Shown here in pieces: positions 51,067 through 59,373 of a stretch of DNA of 64,000 bases. The position numbers were made by a program, and so were the translations under genes. A model generated the notes under the pieces. It had not been told where the DNA came from and did no database searches. It saw only the letters and a program-made list of their open reading frames with translations. Location: the NCBI GenBank assembly GCA_017536555.1, contig JAFXHE010000002.1:1-64000 (forward strand), in the 5' to 3' direction. The stretch's first letter is position 1; every line of letters starts with the position of its first letter. Origin of the DNA: Alistipes sp. (GTDB taxonomy: Bacteria > Bacteroidota > Bacteroidia > Bacteroidales > Rikenellaceae).

Positions 51067-52092
51067 ATGCATATAGCACAGACAAAGATAGAGGAGCTTA
51101 AGTCATTGCTCTCTGCTCCGCGCTCGATAGTCATTCTTTCTCACACTAACCCCGATGGTGATGCTATCGGCTCTTCGCTCGCTTGGGCAGAACTTCTTAA
51201 AAAGCAGGGACACAATGTAACTTGCATCTTACCTAATCGTTATCCCTACTACCTTGAGTTTATGCCTAACATAAAGAGCATCGTTATATTCAAGGATGAT
51301 AAAGAGGGACGTGCGGAGGCAGCTGTAAAGGGCGCAGATATTATCTTCTGTCTCGACTTTCATACTCTCACACGTCTTGACCATTTAGGAGATCTTATCG
51401 ACGAGAATCAGCACGCAAAGCGTGTGCTTATCGACCATCACCTCGACCCCTCGGAGGATTTCGACCTTATGATATCTTATCCCGAGGCATCGAGCACCTG
51501 TTACCTTGTGGCATTGCTCGTTGAGCAGCTTGTAGGTGAGGAGCATATATCACGCGATATGGCTGAAAATATGTTTGTGGGTATGATGACAGATACTGGC
51601 AACTTCGCCTTTTCGAGTGTTACTCCCGATGTCTTCCGTATGGTATCGGTGCTTGCTGCAAAGGGTATAGATATACCTGCTATACACAACCACGTTTATA
51701 ACTCCTTTACAGAGGGACGTGCGCGCCTATTTGGATATGTTATAAATCGTAAGATGAAGATCTTCCATAATGGCACTGTAGCCCATATGTCGTTAACTGA
51801 AGATGAGTTGCGCCGCTTCTGGTTCCAGCAGGGCGACTCGGAGGGTTTTGTAAACTATCCGTTGACGATAAAGAAGATGAAGATGTCTGCGATGTTTACA
51901 CAACATACCGACTTTATACGTGTGTCGTTGCGCTCGCGTGGTGATATAGATGTAAATATCTTTGCACAACGCTACTTCAATGGTGGTGGACATAAGAATG
52001 CTGCGGGAGGAAAGTCGTTTGTGTCGATGGAGGAGACGCTTAAGCACTTCGAGAAGTGTGTTAAGGAGTACGCAAAAGATGGTATGTTATAA
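51067..52092 (+). CDS. nrnA: DHH/DHHA1 phosphoesterase, NrnA-like oligoribonuclease/pAp phosphatase
   Basis: A 341-residue DHH-family enzyme: ILSHTNPDGDAIGSSLA (first metal-binding motif), IIFCLDFHTL, the name-giving DHHLDP, and C-terminal DHHA1 motif GGHKNAAGG. NrnA degrades short RNA fragments and dephosphorylates pAp. The start at MHIAQTKIEEL was chosen because the earlier TTG lies in the -7 box. The MsbA-like exporter gene follows 86 nt downstream. Confidence 0.9.
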   Translation: MHIAQTKIEELKSLLSAPRSIVILSHTNPDGDAIGSSLAWAELLKKQGHNVTCILPNRYPYYLEFMPNIKSIVIFKDDKEGRAEAAVKGADIIFCLDFHTLTRLDHLGDLIDENQHAKRVLIDHHLDPSEDFDLMISYPEASSTCYLVALLVEQLVGEEHISRDMAENMFVGMMTDTGNFAFSSVTPDVFRMVSVLAAKGIDIPAIHNHVYNSFTEGRARLFGYVINRKMKIFHNGTVAHMSLTEDELRRFWFQQGDSEGFVNYPLTIKKMKMSAMFTQHTDFIRVSLRSRGDIDVNIFAQRYFNGGGHKNAAGGKSFVSMEETLKHFEKCVKEYAKDGML

Positions 52093-52178
52093 TAAAAATG
52101 GTCGTCAGAGAGTTTATTTGGCGACCAAAAATGTATGTATAGGTTTGCCCAAGTTGGCATAACCATAAATTAAAGTAG

Positions 52179-54011
52179 ATGTTTAAGACCTATTTAAGAC
52201 TGTTGGGTTTTGCTCGACCCCTCGGAAGATATATAGTTCCCTATTTTATCTTCGCTGCGTTGCACGCGGTGTTTAACACCTTTAACTATGCGATGATAAT
52301 ACCCATTCTCAATGCGATGTTCGAGTCCGACTTCGTATTTACACCCATTTACACCTTCCCTGAAATTTCGCTTAATGCCGAGGGTTTCAACCTTGTGCTG
52401 TGCTATATCTATACGTGGGTGTTTGGCGAGGAGTTCGACCACGTGCGCTTTTTAATGATGTTGGGAGGTGTTACTGTAGCTATGAACTTCTTGAGTAACA
52501 CCTTTCGCTATGCTGCAGCAATGACTGTTGAGAAGCTGCGCATAAACTCTTTGCAGCGTATGCGCGACGAGATGTTTAAGCGCGTTGTAGATATGAATGT
52601 GGGATACTTCAGCGAGCAGCGTAAGGGCGATATTATGTCGAAGATTACGCAGGATGTAATGGTTGTGCAGTACTGTATAACAAATACGCTGCAAGTGGCT
52701 TTTCGCGATCCCTTCCTTATCATAGGCTATCTTACGCTTATGATAGGCATATCGTGGCAGTTGTCGCTCTTTGCTGTTATCTTCCTGCCTATCGTAGGTG
52801 TTGTCATTGGCAGCATCGTCAAGCGTCTGCGCCACCCTGCGAAGCGTGGTCAGGAGCGTATGGGCGATATGGTGTCAGTGCTTGACGAGACCTTGTCGGG
52901 AATGAAGATTGTAAAGGGTTATAATGCTTCGGGCTTTATTACCGAAAAGTTCAAGAGTCTTAATTCACACTTCTCGCGCCTAATGTTGAGTATGGCACGT
53001 CGCCAGCAGTTAGCATCGCCTATGAGCGAGTTTTTGGGTATCACGGCGGTTGCTGTAATCTTGGTATTTGGAGGAAGTCTTGTTGTTGATGGGGCATTGC
53101 AGGGCGCAGGCTTTATAGCCTTTATTGCCGCCTTCTCACAGATTACACGCCCCTTGCGCTCTTTTATCGACCAGTTTGCAAATATCAACCAGGGTGTTGC
53201 CGCAGGTGAACGTATATTTACTATTATCGACGCACGTAGTGAGGTTAAAGATAAGGCAGATGCCCGTGAATTTGAGGGTATCAAGCATAACATTGAGCTT
53301 AAGAATGTACACTTCTCGTATGACGGTAGCCGCGAGGTTATAAACGACATATCTATCGAGATTCGCAAGGGCGAGACCGTGGCTTTGGTTGGTGCGTCGG
53401 GCGGTGGTAAATCTACGTTGAGCGAGCTTATACCACGCTTCTATGATGTCACGGCGGGTGAGGTGCTCTTTGATGGCGTTGATGTTAAAGAGTATAAGCA
53501 GGAGTCGTTGCGCCGTAAGATGAGCATCGTAGCACAAGAGACTGTGCTATTTAACGATACTATCGAGGGTAATATACTTATGGGTCGTCCAGATGCTACG
53601 CACGAGGAGGTTGTTGCTGCCTCAAAGATTGCCAATGCACATAGCTTTATTATGGAGAGTCCCGAGGGCTACGACACCAATATTGGTGATCGCGGCACAA
53701 AGCTATCTGGAGGTCAGCGTCAGCGCATCAGCATAGCGCGTGCAGTGCTTAAAAACCCCGAGATACTCATCCTCGACGAGGCTACATCGGCTCTCGATAC
53801 CGAGTCGGAGAAGTTGGTGCAGGATGCCCTTACAAAGCTGCTTAAGGGACGTACATCTATTGTTATTGCCCACCGCTTAAGCACGATATATAATGCTGAC
53901 CGTATATATGTCATAGATCAGGGACGTATCGCCGAGCAGGGTACGCACCACGAGCTGTTGGCAAAGGGCGGCATATATGCCCACCTTATCGAGATGCAGT
54001 CATTCAGCTGA
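52179..54011 (+). CDS. msbA: ABC exporter (MsbA-like lipid/drug transporter)
   Basis: A 610-residue half-transporter: six membrane helices within residues 1-330 (type IV exporter domain), then the ATPase with Walker A GASGGGKST near residue 407, signature LSGGQRQRIS, Walker B ILILDEATSALD and H-loop IVIAHRLST. Length and architecture fit MsbA, the inner-membrane flippase for lipid A, but multidrug homologues look alike, so the symbol is tentative. It ends at a bidirectional terminator. Confidence 0.88.
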   Translation: MFKTYLRLLGFARPLGRYIVPYFIFAALHAVFNTFNYAMIIPILNAMFESDFVFTPIYTFPEISLNAEGFNLVLCYIYTWVFGEEFDHVRFLMMLGGVTVAMNFLSNTFRYAAAMTVEKLRINSLQRMRDEMFKRVVDMNVGYFSEQRKGDIMSKITQDVMVVQYCITNTLQVAFRDPFLIIGYLTLMIGISWQLSLFAVIFLPIVGVVIGSIVKRLRHPAKRGQERMGDMVSVLDETLSGMKIVKGYNASGFITEKFKSLNSHFSRLMLSMARRQQLASPMSEFLGITAVAVILVFGGSLVVDGALQGAGFIAFIAAFSQITRPLRSFIDQFANINQGVAAGERIFTIIDARSEVKDKADAREFEGIKHNIELKNVHFSYDGSREVINDISIEIRKGETVALVGASGGGKSTLSELIPRFYDVTAGEVLFDGVDVKEYKQESLRRKMSIVAQETVLFNDTIEGNILMGRPDATHEEVVAASKIANAHSFIMESPEGYDTNIGDRGTKLSGGQRQRISIARAVLKNPEILILDEATSALDTESEKLVQDALTKLLKGRTSIVIAHRLSTIYNADRIYVIDQGRIAEQGTHHELLAKGGIYAHLIEMQSFS

Positions 54012-54060
54012 TTTAGTTAGCTGCGCCTACTATATAGAAAGGATAAGTAGTTCGTAAAAA

Positions 54061-54095
54061 AAAGTATCTAACCCACACGGTTAGATACTTTTTTT
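54061..54095. terminator. Bidirectional terminator
   Basis: 12-bp stem AAGTATCTAACC / GGTTAGATACTT (54062-54073 with 54079-54090) flanked by an A-run on the left and a T-run on the right, between the convergent msbA-like and DksA-like genes. Confidence 0.9.
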
Positions 54096-54151
54096 GGTAA
54101 TGGAGCGCAAAGCGATGTTTCTTATACCACTGCGCCATCAAACACACTACA

Positions 54152-54526
54152 CTACTTACGTGCCTCCTTTGCCTCTATACACTCTGTGGCGTGGGGCACG
54201 CACATAAGACGCTCCTTGGGTATTAGCTTACCTGTGGTCTTGCAAATACCGTAGGTCTTGTTGTTGATGCGCACAAGAGCCATCTCAAGGTTACGAATAA
54301 ACTTCGCCTGACGTTGTGCCAAACGTCCATACTCCTCCTTTGAGAGAGTCGTTGCACCCTCCTCCATAACCTTGAAGGTTGGCGAAGAGTCCTCGGTGTC
54401 ATTCTCGTTGCTTGTTGCTGAGCGCAACATATCAAAATCGGCACGTGCCGAGGCGAGTTTCTGCTCTATAAGCTGACGGAACTCCTCCAACTCGGCGTCA
54501 TTATATCTGGTCTTCTCCTCTGCCAT
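54152..54526 (-). CDS. DksA/TraR-type zinc-finger-like protein
   Basis: A 124-residue protein with a coiled-coil N-terminal two thirds (ELEEFRQLIEQKLASARADFDMLRS, MALVRINNKTYG) and the DksA C-terminal signature YGICKTTGKLIPKERLMCVPHATECIEAKE. Only part of the C4 zinc site is present: the second Cys of the first pair and the last Cys are replaced. That pattern is usual in Bacteroidetes members. DksA-family proteins bind the RNA polymerase secondary channel and modulate transcription with ppGpp. Confidence 0.85.
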   Translation of the reverse strand: MAEEKTRYNDAELEEFRQLIEQKLASARADFDMLRSATSNENDTEDSSPTFKVMEEGATTLSKEEYGRLAQRQAKFIRNLEMALVRINNKTYGICKTTGKLIPKERLMCVPHATECIEAKEARK

Positions 54527-54593
54527 AATCGTTGCGTTTTAGTATGTTTTCATATTTAATAAGTGTAAAATTATGCAAAAAATATGACACAAG

Positions 54594-54601
54594 CAAATAT
54601 A
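54594..54601 (-). promoter_or_regulatory. Possible -7 element of the DksA-like gene
   Basis: CAAATATA on the plus strand reads TATATTTG on the minus strand, about 70 nt before the ATG; there is no clear -33. Confidence 0.3.
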
Positions 54602-54763
54602 TTTATAAAAAAGTGATAGATATTCTGTTAATATGGCGTTGAGAGCAGCTGTGGGGCTGTTTATTTTTAAAAATAATATAATATACAAAACCACAGGACG
54701 ATGACTATACCTATATATATAAATAAGTAGGATATAGCTAAAAATGGAGTAGCTTCAAAGAGT

Positions 54764-54796
54764 AGAGGCTGTCGCAACGAATGTTGGACAGCCTCT
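54764..54796 (-). terminator. Hairpin downstream of ileS (GGGGCTGTC family)
   Basis: 10-bp stem AGAGGCTGTC / GACAGCCTCT (54764-54773 with 54787-54796), with inner CAAC/GTTG pairing exactly as in the hairpin behind polA. It lies 24 nt behind the ileS stop. Confidence 0.6.
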
Positions 54797-54820
54797 TATC
54801 AAGAGTATTAAGGCTTATGT

Positions 54821-57800
54821 TTATGCCTTTGTCACGGCAATCTTAAGCGGAGCCTCGTCTATGTCAGAGTCTACCACAAAGTCGCCTGCGGGAGCTGCAA
54901 CAGCCTTAACCTCGAGTGCGAGGGTCTGCTGTGCGATATAGTCGGCAAAGCTCTCTACTGCGGGCGTAGTAAGCTCTGTAGACTCAATCTCCACGCGAAT
55001 CTTGTCGGTAACCTCGAAGCCAGAGTCCTTACGGATATTCTGTATGCGGTTTACCAACTCGCGGGCAACACCCTCACGACGCAACTCGTCGCTGATGGTG
55101 ATGTCGAGAGCCACGGTGAGTTTACCCTCTGATGCTACCAACCATCCAGGCATATCCTCCGATGTAATCTCAAAGTCGGCAGCCGTTACAACAACCTGCT
55201 GACCATTTACTTCGAGTGTAGTCTCGCTATTGGACTCGATAGCAGCAATCTGCTCCTGTGAGAAGGTTGCAACAAGTGCCGACATAGGCTTCGCAAGCTG
55301 CGCATAACGCTGGCAGAATGCCTTGAAGTTGAGCTTGATACGCTTTGTGATGATACCTGTAGTATCGGCAATAAGCTCGATATCCTTCACGTTGACCTCG
55401 TTCATAATAAGTGTGCGCACAGCCTCGATGTGCTTTGCCATATCCTTATCGAGTACGGGGATGATAATCTTCTGAAGAGGTTGACGCACCTTGATATTCA
55501 CCTTACGGCGCAGAGCAAGCACCATTGAAGAGGCGCGCTGTGCCAATGACATCATCTTCTCAAGGTCGGTGTCGATGAGCGACTCATCACACTTGGGATA
55601 TGTTGCGAGGTGTACACTCTCGTCGCTATGACGACCACTTACAGCATTGAGGTCGCAGAAGATGCGGTCTGTGATAAATGGAGCGATAGGTGCTGCCAAC
55701 ATCGCAACCGTCTCCAGACAGGTGTACAACGTCTGGTATGCTGCTAACTTATCCTGTGTAAGCTCGCCACCCCAGAAACGCTTACGGTTGAGGCGCACGT
55801 ACCAGTTAGAGAGGTTCTCGCCAACGAACTGGTCAATGCGGCGTGCTGCGGGTGTGGGGTCATAGTCCTCAAGAGATGCTGTGACATCGCGTATGAGTGA
55901 GTTGAGCTCCGACAATATCCAGCGGTCAATCTCGGGACGCTCCTTAACGGGTACCTCTGCCTCCTTGCCTGTGAAGCCGTCGATATTGGCATAGAGGGCA
56001 AAGAATGAGTAGGTGTTGTAGAGTGTTCCGAAGAACTTACGGCGGCACTCGTCAACGCCATCAACATCGAACTTAAGGTTATCCCAGGGCTGCGAGTTAG
56101 ATATCATATACCAACGTGTAGCGTCGGCACCATACTTCTTAAGTACCTCGAAGGGGTCTACGGCATTGCCAAGACGCTTCGACATCTTATTGCCGTTCTT
56201 GTCGAGTACCAAGCCATTAGAGATAATGTTCTTGAATGCTACAGAGTCGAACAACATAACTGCGATAGCGTGCAATGTATAGAACCAACCACGTGTCTGG
56301 TCTACACCCTCGGCAATAAAGTCAGAGGGATATACATCCTTGAAGTTCTCGCTATTCTCGAATGGGTAGTGTACCTGTGCATAGGGCATAGCACCCGAGT
56401 CAAACCATACGTCGATAAGGTCGGGCTCACGATGCATAGGCTCGCCCTTTGATGAGAGCAAGACGATGTTGTCTACGTAGGGACGGTGCAGGTCGATATT
56501 GTCTGTTGAGTAGTTCTCCTTTGACATATCGCCAACCTTAAAGTTCTTGTAGGGGTTCTCTGCCATCACACCAGCTGCCACAGCCTTCTCTATCTCGGCT
56601 ATAAGCTCCTCGATAGAGCCGATACACTTCAACTCGCTGCGATCCTCTGTTGCCCAAATTGGGAGTGGAGTACCCCAGAAGCGAGAACGTGACAAGTTCC
56701 AGTCATTGATGTTCTCCAGCCACTTGCCGAAGCGACCTGTACCTGTTGACTCGGGCTTCCAGTAGATGGTCTTGTTAAGCTCCATCATACGCTCACGGAG
56801 AGCTGTTGTGCGGATAAACCAAGAGTCGAGCGGGTAGTACAATACGGGTTTGTCGGTACGCCAGCAGTGGGGATAGTTGTGTGTATGCTTCTCAATCTTG
56901 AAGACCTTGTTTGCCTCCTTGAGCTTTATCGAGATGTAGATGTCGAGGTTCTCGGCAGCGGCAGCAGCCTTCTCGTCGTAGCGACCATCCACGGTGAACT
57001 GCGGATCGTAGGCGTTCTTCACGAAACGACCCTCATACTCCTTATAGCTCTCGGCAACGCACTCCTGAGCGAACTTCTCGTCGAGCTCCTCACACAAGTA
57101 GAACTTACCAGTGAAGTCAACCATAGGGCGTGTCTCGCCGCGCTTGTTAATCATAAACAGCGAGGGGATGCCTGCCTGACGTGCTACAAATGCATCATCA
57201 GCACCAAACGTAGGTGCGATGTGTACGATACCCGTACCATCCTCGGTTGTTACATAGTCACCCAGGATTACGCGGAAAGCCTTGCTCGATGCCTCCTTCC
57301 AGTTGCCATCCTCGTCAGCCTCAACAGGCTTAACCCAAGGCAACAGCTGCTCATAGTGCATACCCTCGAGCTCTGTACCGCGCCACTTGCCCACAACCTC
57401 GAAGGGTATGAGCTTATCACCAGCCTTGTAGTCCTCCAGCTTAAGCTCCTCTGCCTTCTTGTTGAAGATAGAGTACAACAGAGGCTCTGCAACGACTGCT
57501 GTAATCTTCTCTGCGGTGTAGGGGTTGTAGCTGCGTACAGCAACATAATCAATCTTCGGGCCTACGCAGAGCGCAGTGTTTGAGGGTAGTGTCCACGGTG
57601 TTGTTGTCCAAGCAAGGAAGACGGGAGTACCCCAGCCCTCCATCTCTGACTTGGGATCAAGGATGCGGAACTGTGCTGTACAAGTGGTGTCCTTAACATC
57701 GCGGTAGCAACCAGGCTGGTTGAGCTCGTGTGTCGAGAGACCTGTACCTGCTGCGGGCGAGTAGGGCTGAATGGTATAGCCCTTATAGAGCAACCCCTTC

Positions 57801-58306
57801 TCGAAGAGCTGCTTGAGCAACCACCACAAAGTCTCTATAAACTTGTTGTCGTAGGTGATATACGGATCGTCCATATTCACCCAGTAACCCATCTTGCGTG
57901 TAAGATCCTCCCAAATGTCGGTGAACTCCATAACAGCCTCGCGGCACTCCTTGTTATACTGCTCGATGGTTATCTTCTTGCCGATATCCTCCTTTGTGAT
58001 GCCGAGCTTCTTCTCTACGCCGAGCTCTACGGGCAGACCGTGTGTATCCCAACCCGCCTTACGGTGTACGAGGTAGCCCTGCTGCGTCTTGTAACGGCAG
58101 AATACATCCTTGATAGTACGTGCCATCACGTGGTGGATGCCTGGCATACCATTAGCCGAGGGGGGACCCTCATAGAATACAAATGTGGGATGACCCTCAC
58201 GAGTAGTTATACTCTTGTGGAAGGTATCCTCCTTTGTCCAACGGGCAAGAACCTCCTCGGCAACGCCTGCGAGATCCAAGCCTTTATACTCATTAAATTT
58301 GCTCAT
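54821..58306 (-). CDS. ileS: Isoleucyl-tRNA synthetase
   Basis: An 1161-residue class I synthetase of the long, eukaryote-like type. The HIGH-equivalent is in PPSANGMPGIHHVMARTIKD, the large editing (CP1) domain includes WTTTPWTLPSNTALCVGP, and KMSKS appears as GNKMSKRLGN. An anticodon-binding domain and a C-terminal extension follow. The start was set at MSKFNEYKGLDL; a TTG five codons earlier is less likely. It charges tRNA-Ile and edits valine. yebC lies 40 nt upstream on the same strand. Confidence 0.95.
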   Translation of the reverse strand: MSKFNEYKGLDLAGVAEEVLARWTKEDTFHKSITTREGHPTFVFYEGPPSANGMPGIHHVMARTIKDVFCRYKTQQGYLVHRKAGWDTHGLPVELGVEKKLGITKEDIGKKITIEQYNKECREAVMEFTDIWEDLTRKMGYWVNMDDPYITYDNKFIETLWWLLKQLFEKGLLYKGYTIQPYSPAAGTGLSTHELNQPGCYRDVKDTTCTAQFRILDPKSEMEGWGTPVFLAWTTTPWTLPSNTALCVGPKIDYVAVRSYNPYTAEKITAVVAEPLLYSIFNKKAEELKLEDYKAGDKLIPFEVVGKWRGTELEGMHYEQLLPWVKPVEADEDGNWKEASSKAFRVILGDYVTTEDGTGIVHIAPTFGADDAFVARQAGIPSLFMINKRGETRPMVDFTGKFYLCEELDEKFAQECVAESYKEYEGRFVKNAYDPQFTVDGRYDEKAAAAAENLDIYISIKLKEANKVFKIEKHTHNYPHCWRTDKPVLYYPLDSWFIRTTALRERMMELNKTIYWKPESTGTGRFGKWLENINDWNLSRSRFWGTPLPIWATEDRSELKCIGSIEELIAEIEKAVAAGVMAENPYKNFKVGDMSKENYSTDNIDLHRPYVDNIVLLSSKGEPMHREPDLIDVWFDSGAMPYAQVHYPFENSENFKDVYPSDFIAEGVDQTRGWFYTLHAIAVMLFDSVAFKNIISNGLVLDKNGNKMSKRLGNAVDPFEVLKKYGADATRWYMISNSQPWDNLKFDVDGVDECRRKFFGTLYNTYSFFALYANIDGFTGKEAEVPVKERPEIDRWILSELNSLIRDVTASLEDYDPTPAARRIDQFVGENLSNWYVRLNRKRFWGGELTQDKLAAYQTLYTCLETVAMLAAPIAPFITDRIFCDLNAVSGRHSDESVHLATYPKCDESLIDTDLEKMMSLAQRASSMVLALRRKVNIKVRQPLQKIIIPVLDKDMAKHIEAVRTLIMNEVNVKDIELIADTTGIITKRIKLNFKAFCQRYAQLAKPMSALVATFSQEQIAAIESNSETTLEVNGQQVVVTAADFEITSEDMPGWLVASEGKLTVALDITISDELRREGVARELVNRIQNIRKDSGFEVTDKIRVEIESTELTTPAVESFADYIAQQTLALEVKAVAAPAGDFVVDSDIDEAPLKIAVTKA

Positions 58307-58346
58307 AAACCTATTAGCCAAATTGAATTATATCATAAAACAACCA

Positions 58347-59075
58347 CTACTCTTCGTCGTCAGACTCTGCCATAGTTGTATAAACATTTGTCACGTCGTC
58401 ATCCTCCTCGAGGTGCTCGATGAGCTTATTTACAGACTCTCGCTGCTCGGGAGTAAGCTCCTTCTGGTCGGTGGGGATGCGCACAGCCTCTCCCGATACC
58501 AACTCGTAGCCCTTACCCTCTATCCAGGTCTGAATCTGTCCGAATGACTCGTAGGGAGCGTAAACTGTAACCTCGCCCTCCTCGGCATAGAACTCATCTA
58601 CACCAAAGTCGATCATCTCAAGCTCCATCTCCTCAAGGTCAGCACCTGCTGTGGGCTTGAACTTGAATACGCACTTATGCTCAAACATAAAGCCTACCGA
58701 GCCAGATGTACCGAGCGCACCACCATACTTGTTGAAGTACATACGCACTGAAGCTACGGTACGGTTGGTGTTGTCGGTTGCTGTCTCCACCAAAACGGCG
58801 ATACCGTGAGGGCCATAACCCTCATAGATCATCTCCTTATAGTCAGCAGAATCCTTGTCGGTAGCACGCTTGATGGCACGCTCAACATTCTCCTTGGGCA
58901 TATTCTCTGCCTTGGCATTCTGCATAAGCAGACGGAGACGAAGATTGCTTGAAGGGTCTGGACCCGATGCCTTTACTGCCATCTCTATCTCCTTACCAAT
59001 CTTTGTAAATGTTCGCGCCATATGACCCCAGCGCTTCATCTTTCTCGCCTTGCGATACTCAAAAGCTCTTCCCAT
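58347..59075 (-). CDS. yebC: YebC/PmpR family protein
   Basis: A 242-residue three-domain YebC protein: GHMARTFTKIGKEIEMAVK near the N-terminus, NMPKENVERAIKRATDKDS, YEGYGPHGIAVLVETATDNTNRTVASVRMYFNKYGG and a C-terminal acidic end. YebC proteins were described as transcription regulators and more recently as factors that relieve ribosome stalling. It is probably co-transcribed with ileS. Confidence 0.93.
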   Translation of the reverse strand: MGRAFEYRKARKMKRWGHMARTFTKIGKEIEMAVKASGPDPSSNLRLRLLMQNAKAENMPKENVERAIKRATDKDSADYKEMIYEGYGPHGIAVLVETATDNTNRTVASVRMYFNKYGGALGTSGSVGFMFEHKCVFKFKPTAGADLEEMELEMIDFGVDEFYAEEGEVTVYAPYESFGQIQTWIEGKGYELVSGEAVRIPTDQKELTPEQRESVNKLIEHLEEDDDVTNVYTTMAESDDEE

Positions 59076-59169
59076 AGTATTACTTTTTATCTTGTTTTAT
59101 TATTGATTTTCAATATGTTATGCACCTATTCGCGCACGAGCATACCCTATATATATATACAGGGTGGCA

Positions 59170-59177
59170 CAAAGATA
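59170..59177 (-). promoter_or_regulatory. -7 element of yebC-ileS
   Basis: CAAAGATA on the plus strand is TATCTTTG on the minus strand, 94 nt before the yebC ATG. The -33 region is T-rich without a clean TTTG. Confidence 0.5.
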
Positions 59178-59321
59178 GTAAAATTTTTGTAAAACTAAAA
59201 GTCTACGTATATTTTCAGCCTCGCTATTTTGATAGCTATTTTGGTTGCAGCCGTGCAAAATTCTCCTAAATGCGCGGGTGTAAAAATTTTTAGTTACTCT
59301 TGCCGATGTCTGTGTTGGCGT

Positions 59322-59352
59322 GTTGTCCATTGCCTAATTTTCGTTATCTTTG
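59322..59352 (+). promoter_or_regulatory. Promoter of the PcrA/UvrD helicase gene
   Basis: GTTG at 59322-59325, 19-nt spacer, TATCTTTG at 59345-59352; the start would be near 59359, only about 15 nt before the ATG. Confidence 0.7.
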
Positions 59353-59373
59353 CACGTAAAAGAGACTTAACTA

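Noticed and set aside
54091-54145. tRNA-like sequence on the minus strand (GGCGCAGTGGTATAAGA...GCGCTCC)
   Set aside because: It resembles a D-arm, but no anticodon arm, T-loop (TTCGA) or acceptor pairing can be completed, so it is not a tRNA.
56867-57583. 238-codon plus-strand frame inside ileS
   Set aside because: Antisense to conserved synthetase sequence; Cys/Leu-rich composition typical of reverse-strand shadows.
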